A stretch of 64,000 nt of DNA from a virus: the IMG/VR virus record IMGVR_UViG_3300021425_003021, positions 41,491 through 105,490 of that record; one strand, written 5' to 3'. Positions within the stretch are counted from its first letter, which is position 1, and each line of letters begins with the position of its first letter. Under the pieces are notes generated by a model. The model was not told where the DNA came from. It did no database searches and was given only the letters and a program-made list of their open reading frames with translations. Shown piece after piece: positions 59,534 to 64,000 of this stretch. The position numbers and the translations under genes were made by a program.

Positions 59534-59760
59534 CCTTTTTTATTTAATTTAATAGAAAAACTTCCAGGATTATTTGGTGTTTGTTTGCATTCTCTAATGC
59601 GTGGATGATTTCTTGCCCAAGTTTCAAACTCACGCATCATAGCACCCTGTCCTGTAATTACTGTGCATTTTTTATGCCCAGCAAAGTATGCCTCGGTTAT
59701 TCTACTGTTAAAGTGTTGCCAAGCAGTGTGGATATGATATCCGTGTAAATCAATCCTCAT
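59530..59760 (-). CDS. Smr-domain protein (small)
   Basis: 76 residues, just an Smr (small MutS-related) domain. MRIDLHGYHIHTAW has the LDLHG motif, and CTVITGQGAMM the T-G-x-G loop. In bacterial homologues the domain is an endonuclease-like fold acting on DNA or RNA junctions. It overlaps the next upstream gene by 11 bases. In phages such small proteins may take part in mRNA or recombination-intermediate handling, but no direct evidence is visible. Confidence 0.8.
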   Translation of the reverse strand: MRIDLHGYHIHTAWQHFNSRITEAYFAGHKKCTVITGQGAMMREFETWARNHPRIRECKQTPNNPGSFSIKLNKKG

Positions 59761-60139
59761 CCTTCTTTGACCTTGACATTGCTTTTGTTAAGCCGTATTT
59801 ACGTAAATCTCCGCTGAATAGAGTAAGTTCAACAGCTTTACGTTCATTTGTAACTGTAATGCTTCTATTTGTTAAGTAGTATGGGCAATCAATAAACTGA
59901 TCTAAAAAAATAATCACTTGTGTAGTCAAAGGCATTTCACGGGGATAAGGTATATCATATGTTGTTAAGCCTATTTCCATTATTGTTTCATATCCTTGAT
60001 CCGTTAGTCTTAATCCACCCTTTTCTTTATTACGGGTATTATACCACCATAATGGAAGATATTGCTGTACAGAAATATCACTATAAGTTTTTCCTAACTC
60101 TTTTAAAAAAATTTTTGTGTAAGTAGTTTTATTACTCAT
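59750..60139 (-). CDS. Conserved phage protein (WWYNTR type), unknown
   Basis: 129 residues. LPLWWYNTRNKEKGGLRLTD near residue 28 is a pattern I recognise from small conserved proteins of marine T4-like phages. The C-terminal part (CPYYLTNRSITVTNERKAVE) is beta/alpha and ends with a Lys-rich tail. It is coupled to both neighbours by overlaps (1 and 11 bases). Function unknown; DNA-related work is plausible from context only. Confidence 0.6.
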   Translation of the reverse strand: MSNKTTYTKIFLKELGKTYSDISVQQYLPLWWYNTRNKEKGGLRLTDQGYETIMEIGLTTYDIPYPREMPLTTQVIIFLDQFIDCPYYLTNRSITVTNERKAVELTLFSGDLRKYGLTKAMSRSKKDED

Positions 60140-60423
60140 TAATCAATATGTTCACCTTCGACTAATTTAACCACTGTAAATTCATCTGTTTTGAACATTT
60201 CATTTAATTTTTTTGCTAGATTGTGTGCGTGACCTGGATTACTAAAACTTGTTTTTTTATATTTAGGTCCTGGATAATTTGTTAAAGCATTACTGCTTTT
60301 CAAATTAAATGGTTTACTTTTGTAAAATACAGCCCAGATTGCATCTGCTTCTAAAACTTGTTCACATTTATATGTAACGCTGTTGGTAAATTCTAACAAC
60401 ACAGTTGGCTTTGGTCTGCTCAT
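60139..60423 (-). CDS. Small hypothetical phage protein
   Basis: 94 residues, basic. TVLLEFTNSVTYKCEQVLEA then AVFYKSKPFNLKSSN suggests strands, followed by HNLAKKLNEMFKTDEFTVVK. The pattern resembles DNA-binding or regulatory small proteins but is not diagnostic. AAGGA precedes the start and a late-like box is 30 bases upstream. It overlaps the next gene by one base. Confidence 0.5.
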   Translation of the reverse strand: MSRPKPTVLLEFTNSVTYKCEQVLEADAIWAVFYKSKPFNLKSSNALTNYPGPKYKKTSFSNPGHAHNLAKKLNEMFKTDEFTVVKLVEGEHID

Positions 60424-60452
60424 ATGCGTATCCTTATATATAATATACGCAT

Positions 60453-60460
60453 ATATTTAT
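60453..60460 (-). promoter_or_regulatory. Late-like box ATAAATAT (reverse)
   Basis: The box lies 29 bases before the start at 60423. A TATATT at 60438-60443 on the same strand may instead be a -10 of another type. No -35 is evident. Confidence 0.3.
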
Positions 60461-60483
60461 CTAATTAAAACATAGTTTAATAA

Positions 60484-60726
60484 TTATTTCCAGTCAGAAT
60501 CTGCACCAAATACAACTTCAATGTCTTCTAAAGAGCCGCCTGAATTTTCTTTTACAAATTTTTCTAAATCTCCATTTAATCTTGCCATTACAATGCCTAA
60601 TGTAAATGCTAGATTTTTTGCAGTATTAATATCCATCCTTAGTTCTCTAGCCCTGCTAGATTCAGCAGATTTAACCTGCTGAATGAACTGTTGTATACTA
60701 GTCGTATTTAGAGGTTCTATTGACAT
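60484..60726 (-). CDS. Small conserved phage protein, unknown
   Basis: 80 residues, helical: FIQQVKSAESSRARELRMDI then AKNLAFTLGIVMARLNGDLE. It ends in an acidic tail (DIEVVFGADSDWK). It overlaps the next gene upstream by 29 bases. Conserved-looking in marine T4-like phages; no function assigned. Confidence 0.6.
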   Translation of the reverse strand: MSIEPLNTTSIQQFIQQVKSAESSRARELRMDINTAKNLAFTLGIVMARLNGDLEKFVKENSGGSLEDIEVVFGADSDWK

Positions 60727-61177
60727 TTGCTAATGCTGCTTTCATTTCAATTTCAGTTTTGTATGGGCCCATATATTCATTACGCTGCAATGTAATTAAT
60801 TTAGGACAATAACTTTTGAGCCAATTAACATTAAATTTAACCAAATAATACCCTGCACAATAAAGGCTTTTTGATTTTTCACTTTTTGTAAACAATGGTA
60901 ACTTGCTTTGCAAATCATACATACTATTGTATGGAGTTGATCTAGTAGGATAACCATGAACTTCTTTGTCAATTGTCATTTGATCTGGTATATTAGCTAC
61001 AAAAAGATTTTTTCCTAATTTACGTTTAAGTGCATTTTCATTTTTAAAGAAATCAATCTTTCCTTTTGCACTTACTACAAATCCATCATCTTCTTTAGCT
61101 AGAGTACCAATACGCACTCCTCCATCTTCAACTATCCAAAATTTGTCTTGTAAAATTGGTTTTGCTTTAATAGTCAT
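60698..61177 (-). CDS. Conserved phage protein (YCAGYYLVKFN type), unknown
   Basis: 159 residues. VRIGTLAKEDDGFVVSAKGK forms a beta N-terminus and SLYCAGYYLVKFNVNWLKSY then CPKLITLQRNEYMGPYKTEI form the signature second half. This motif set is familiar from a gene next to RNase H in T4-like marine phages. No enzymatic motif is visible. It overlaps the RNase H gene by 4 bases. Confidence 0.65.
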   Translation of the reverse strand: MTIKAKPILQDKFWIVEDGGVRIGTLAKEDDGFVVSAKGKIDFFKNENALKRKLGKNLFVANIPDQMTIDKEVHGYPTRSTPYNSMYDLQSKLPLFTKSEKSKSLYCAGYYLVKFNVNWLKSYCPKLITLQRNEYMGPYKTEIEMKAALANVNRTSKYD

Positions 61178-62151
61178 TTATACCTCGCTTGTAATGGTTC
61201 AGCATATTGTGCAGCATTATCTGCAACACGTTGAAGATCCCAACGGGCACAAAACTTCATAAGTCTCATACCTACTTGGCTTATATTCTTACTCTCTGCT
61301 GATTGGATAGTGTTATTTATTTCATTACGAATATGTTCAGGTTGTGCTGTTAAATCACATAATGTCACATTTCGATTGTAATCATCTAACACACGATGTT
61401 CTACACCTTCATGATCTACCCAACGTTGTAGCATCATATTGTTCCAGTTATAACCTTTTGTTTGTTTGTCTGCAAATGCTTCTAGCAGGCCTACTTTATT
61501 TTTAGTGCCTTTTTTGCGTACACCAGGATAAGCACTAAAGACATTGTCACTAGTATCGCCACGCATACATTTTTCAAACAACATATATTCAGGTTCAGGA
61601 GCAGCCTTTGGTTCTTTTGTTTTTTTATCTAATACACTAGCACCTTTATCATCAAAGTAACCATCTACTGTAATAGTTGTGTTACTCACACCGTTGTATT
61701 GACGTACATTAGGTGCAATCAATTGTGCAAAGTCGCCATCTGTTGAAATAATAACGTGATCATCATCTGGATGATTTTGTATCCAGCCAGCAATAAGATC
61801 ATCTGCTTCTAGTACAGGATTGTGCAATACAGTGCAGTTAGTTTTGTCTGTAACAAACTCTTTAAACTCATCAAAGATTTCCCAAAACACTTTATCTTCT
61901 TCTGCTTCACGTGGTGTAAGTGCATCACGTGCCTCTTTGCGGTTGCGTTTGTAAGGTTCATAATAGTCCTTGCGCCAACTGCGTCCTTCTAAGCAGAAAA
62001 CAACGTGCGAACCATTAAAGTCCTGCCACGCTTTTTTAATACTGTTTAGTGTAATGTGCATTGCCATACCTACTTTAGTGTCGATATCGCCACGTACAAC
62101 GTGACGAGCACGAAAGAATGTGTTAGCAGTGTCAATAAGAATATATGTCAT
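61174..62151 (-). CDS. rnh: RNase H / 5'-3' exonuclease (T4 type)
   Basis: 325 residues, close to T4 RNase H. Acidic metal sites occur in order: LIDTANTFFRARH at the N-terminus, EADDLIAGWIQNHP, STDGDFAQLI and CMRGDTSDNVFSAYPGVRKK. YKRNRKEARDALTPRE is the arch region. Family role: removes RNA primers and 5' flaps during lagging-strand DNA synthesis, requiring Mg2+. The C-terminus is short. It is overlapped by a small upstream gene by one base, and is part of the reverse-strand operon. Confidence 0.9.
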   Translation of the reverse strand: MTYILIDTANTFFRARHVVRGDIDTKVGMAMHITLNSIKKAWQDFNGSHVVFCLEGRSWRKDYYEPYKRNRKEARDALTPREAEEDKVFWEIFDEFKEFVTDKTNCTVLHNPVLEADDLIAGWIQNHPDDDHVIISTDGDFAQLIAPNVRQYNGVSNTTITVDGYFDDKGASVLDKKTKEPKAAPEPEYMLFEKCMRGDTSDNVFSAYPGVRKKGTKNKVGLLEAFADKQTKGYNWNNMMLQRWVDHEGVEHRVLDDYNRNVTLCDLTAQPEHIRNEINNTIQSAESKNISQVGMRLMKFCARWDLQRVADNAAQYAEPLQARYK

Positions 62152-62345
62152 TAGAATGCCTCTTTGTAGCCTTGTTCAATAGCAGTATAGTATACAGCAG
62201 ACCCTTCGTCAAGTGAAAGTTTTTGTGTTAGATATTTGTAGGTATCTTTGTAAAAATCTACTTCAACTGACTCCTTACGGCGTCTTACTGCAAAGGCCAT
62301 ACTGTGATCGCCTTTGATCAGAATCATATTTTTTGCAATTTTCAT
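62151..62345 (-). CDS. Small hypothetical protein
   Basis: 64 residues, mixed charge: KGDHSMAFAVRRRKESVEVD then KDTYKYLTQKLSLDEGSAVY. No motif is recognised. It overlaps both its neighbours (1 and 4 bases) between the coiled-coil protein and RNase H genes. Confidence 0.5.
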   Translation of the reverse strand: MKIAKNMILIKGDHSMAFAVRRRKESVEVDFYKDTYKYLTQKLSLDEGSAVYYTAIEQGYKEAF

Positions 62346-62746
62346 GATACTTCACTTTTGCCTTTGTCTATTGGTACTACATTAATATAACCGGCTCCGC
62401 GGTTTGTGTCAAGACCTTCTTCTACCAACATATTATAAACAATATCTCTAAACCAACGGTCAACAATTTCTTCTTCTGGGTCGCCTTCTTCGCCATAGCC
62501 TGCTTGTAGTAGCTGTTGAATAAAGTACTTGTTCCAATCTAATTCAAAAAACCCATTGCGAACATTATCTTCGTTTACTTTTACATCTAGTACATTTACC
62601 CAAGGCTGTTTACGTCTAGTTGCGTATTCTTTTGGATCACGTGTTTTTAATTGCTCAAGTTCTTTTTCTTCTAGTGCAGCCTTTTCTTCAGCTATACGTT
62701 TTTCTTCTGCTTCAATACCAGTAACACGCTTTAACCATTGTTTCAT
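62342..62746 (-). CDS. Conserved coiled-coil phage protein, unknown
   Basis: 134 residues. An N-terminal coiled coil (residues ~10-45, EEKRIAEEKAALEEKELEQL) is followed by YATRRKQPWVNVLDVKVNED and a mixed region ending in GAGYINVVPIDKGKSEVS. The PWVNV...GFFELDWN pattern is conserved in marine T4-like phages as far as I recall. No catalytic residue is evident. It overlaps the small gene downstream by 4 bases. Confidence 0.6.
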   Translation of the reverse strand: MKQWLKRVTGIEAEEKRIAEEKAALEEKELEQLKTRDPKEYATRRKQPWVNVLDVKVNEDNVRNGFFELDWNKYFIQQLLQAGYGEEGDPEEEIVDRWFRDIVYNMLVEEGLDTNRGAGYINVVPIDKGKSEVS

Positions 62747-62829
62747 AATTGCTTCCTTATCTTTTCATATTGCTCTTCGGTGTGTATGCCTTTGTTATAT
62801 TTGGCAACTTCTTTAAGTTCCCCAGGCAT
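62743..62829 (-). CDS. Possible 28-residue ORF after queE
   Basis: ATG at 62827-62829 through TGA at 62743-62745, overlapping the queE end by 17 bases and the next start by 4. The residues (KEVAKYNKGIHTEEQYEKIR) look protein-like, but the ribosome site is weak (GGAA with short spacing). It could be a real micro-protein, or just the gap between the two genes. Confidence 0.3.
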   Translation of the reverse strand: MPGELKEVAKYNKGIHTEEQYEKIRKQL

Positions 62830-63709
62830 TTCCGAATAAGCTGATGTGCAGTCTAGGGCTGAACCTCCACCCTCGTTCCATACAGAGGTTCGCCACCTCT
62901 TGTACGTTGAGAGTGTATTCTTCCGACCTACCCCCAAGCGGCATGAGATATACAGGAACGTCCACGCCTGCTGCACGATAGGTATCAACTGCTCTACCAA
63001 CTTCATCAACATCGTCTTGATCAGCAACAACAAACTTAAAATACATATCACTGCCATCAACACAGGAATACTCACGAGCAACATCAGGCTTAATAGCATC
63101 ATCCCAAGACTCACCTGAAACGGATAGCTTTGGTGAGCAGCTAAAAGTGAGCTGAATTCTTTCGTGACTGTTGAGATAGTTGTAGAAGTCATCGTGTAGA
63201 TGCTGTGTAGTGTTGGTTTCGATTGTGACATTTTTTAGATCCTGCATACCTGGGTGTTCAAATAGCTCGACATATAAACGCTGCCAAGCAAGTAATGGCT
63301 CGCCGCCTGTAAGGATAAGATGAACGTCCTGTCCATTATCCATAGTCCATTTGCCTTCAGGCAACAAACTAAGCAAGTGTTCTACTACTTCATCAATAGT
63401 TGCCAATTTGTTAAAGTCTTTAAACTCTGGATAGATACTTGCATATGTATCACAGCCTGTATGCACAATAGGCAAGTCTTCAAACTTTTCTGTTTTTTCT
63501 ACAATGCCATTGTCGAGCAATGCTTTTACTTCTGCATTGTAACGTTGACCTTCTGCGTGTTGTTTCCAGCGATCACCTACGCTTTTATCAACACCAAAAT
63601 TCATACAGCGAAAGTTACAACCAAAGGTGCGTAGAAATACACTGGGTACTCCTACAAATTTGCCTTCACCTTGCACACTGTAAAATGCTTCACTATATCT
63701 CAGTTTCAT
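62813..63709 (-). CDS. queE: QueE, 7-carboxy-7-deazaguanine synthase
   Basis: 298 residues. EAFYSVQGEGKFVGVPSVFL is the QueE start, RTFGCNFRCMNF gives C31 and C35, and the third cluster cysteine is C86 in VHTGCDTYAS, about 50 residues later, a variant spacing seen in some QueE members. HLILTGGEPLLAW is the GGE strand. It converts CPH4 to CDG in preQ0 synthesis, using SAM as cofactor. It ends by RLHISLFGNAWGT as family members do. Neighbouring folE (partial) supplies the first pathway step. PreQ0 could enter phage DNA or host tRNA modification. Confidence 0.9.
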   Translation of the reverse strand: MKLRYSEAFYSVQGEGKFVGVPSVFLRTFGCNFRCMNFGVDKSVGDRWKQHAEGQRYNAEVKALLDNGIVEKTEKFEDLPIVHTGCDTYASIYPEFKDFNKLATIDEVVEHLLSLLPEGKWTMDNGQDVHLILTGGEPLLAWQRLYVELFEHPGMQDLKNVTIETNTTQHLHDDFYNYLNSHERIQLTFSCSPKLSVSGESWDDAIKPDVAREYSCVDGSDMYFKFVVADQDDVDEVGRAVDTYRAAGVDVPVYLMPLGGRSEEYTLNVQEVANLCMERGWRFSPRLHISLFGNAWGT

Positions 63710-64000
63710 CTTGGTGCAAACTCCTGTTGTAGTTTAATGTTGTCAAAGAACTCTTTCTTTGTACCAGGATCAGTTTTAAATGCACCTTTTAATACACTAG
63801 TTTGTGTTAGACTGCTATGTGCCATAATGCCTCTATTCTCACAACACCCGTGTGTTGCTTGGATATAAACACCGCAGTCTGTTGCACCTGTAACCTTCAT
63901 AATCTCTTTGGCAATGTCCATAGCAAGTTCTTCTTGTAGTGTACCACGTCTTGCACACCATTGTGCAATGCGTGTATACTTGCTAAGTCCAATCAGTTTA
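63706..64000 (-). CDS. folE: FolE, GTP cyclohydrolase I (5' truncated by window)
   Basis: The frame is open from the window end; ATG 63921 is internal, since KLIGLSKYTRIAQWCARRGT upstream of it is conserved FolE sequence. GVYIQATHGCCENRGIMAHS contains the zinc/active-site His-Cys cluster typical of FolE. The end GAFKTDPGTKKEFFDNI is normal. FolE opens GTP to 7,8-dihydroneopterin triphosphate, the first step of folate and deazaguanine synthesis. It overlaps queE by 4 bases, so the pair is clearly a deazaguanine operon; queD and queC may lie beyond the window. Confidence 0.9.
   Translation of the reverse strand, partial: KLIGLSKYTRIAQWCARRGTLQEELAMDIAKEIMKVTGATDCGVYIQATHGCCENRGIMAHSSLTQTSVLKGAFKTDPGTKKEFFDNIKLQQEFAPR

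Noticed and set aside
62830-63231. Reverse-strand ORF across the 3' half of queE (62743-63231)
   Set aside because: It lies in a different frame of queE and has low complexity hydrophobic content; only its last 28 codons lie outside the queE coding logic.
1-64000. tRNA, rRNA, CRISPR, IS or integrase genes
   Set aside because: No cloverleaf-like segment, spaced repeat series, transposase or integrase motif was seen; the gaps between genes are almost all under 60 bases and filled by promoters or a hairpin.

Overview
The window looks like part of the genome of a large, A+T-rich marine phage of the T4-like myovirus type. The evidence is a run of tail-fibre and collar-type structural genes, a T4-type RNase H (5'-3' exonuclease), FolE and QueE of the deazaguanine pathway, a MoxR ATPase with a VWA/metallopeptidase partner, tightly overlapping genes, and both sigma70-like and T4-late-like (ATAAATAC) promoter motifs. 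A marine Pelagibacter or picocyanobacterial host would fit, but nothing here fixes the host. I found no tRNA, rRNA, CRISPR array, insertion sequence or integrase.

Layout. 1-8.9 kb (+): virion genes, with the end of one structural protein, three tail-fibre paralogues that share an N-terminal module (the first has a phage collar domain), and two paralogous virion proteins. 8.9-22.4 kb (mostly +): surface-sugar type genes (GT-A-like glycosyltransferases, a five-repeat glycosyltransferase-like protein, a nucleotide-sugar dehydrogenase, a repeat-methyltransferase, an SGNH-like hydrolase) plus a first radical SAM enzyme and a reversed tail-fibre gene. 22.4-37.4 kb: nine more radical SAM genes, two QueC-like PP-loop ATPases, an SDR, a sulfotransferase-like protein and a nitroreductase. 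37.4-46.8 kb (+): seven or eight small 2-oxoglutarate/Fe(II) or aspartyl-hydroxylase-like proteins mixed with two SDRs, a second nitroreductase, a SET-domain protein, two SGNH-like hydrolases and an aminotransferase-like protein. 46.8-51.1 kb (mostly -): GNAT-like, glycosyltransferase-like, sugar nucleotidyltransferase, hydroxylase, aminotransferase-like and fatty-acid desaturase genes. 51.1-55.0 kb (-): a subtilase fused to a cupredoxin domain, and a tail fibre. 55.0-64.0 kb (-): conserved T4-like core genes, the MoxR/VWA pair, an Smr protein, RNase H, QueE and partial FolE.

How the genes may work together. The 9-51 kb accessory block has the enzyme content of a small-molecule, glycan or peptide tailoring pathway: ten radical SAM proteins in three families, nine candidate non-haem iron oxygenases, two QueC-like ligase/amidating ATPases, nitroreductases, SDRs, aminotransferases, methyltransferases, acetyltransferases and glycosyltransferases. 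It is flanked on both sides by tail-fibre genes. My inference is that it makes or modifies a decoration of the virion or the host surface. No substrate can be read from the sequence.

Regulation. Four accessory genes have a consensus sigma70 promoter whose predicted +1 falls on, or within one base of, the ATG, which predicts leaderless mRNAs. Early-type genes at 57-59.5 kb have GTTGAC-type promoters with normal leaders. Structural and some accessory genes carry ATAAATAC-like boxes just upstream.
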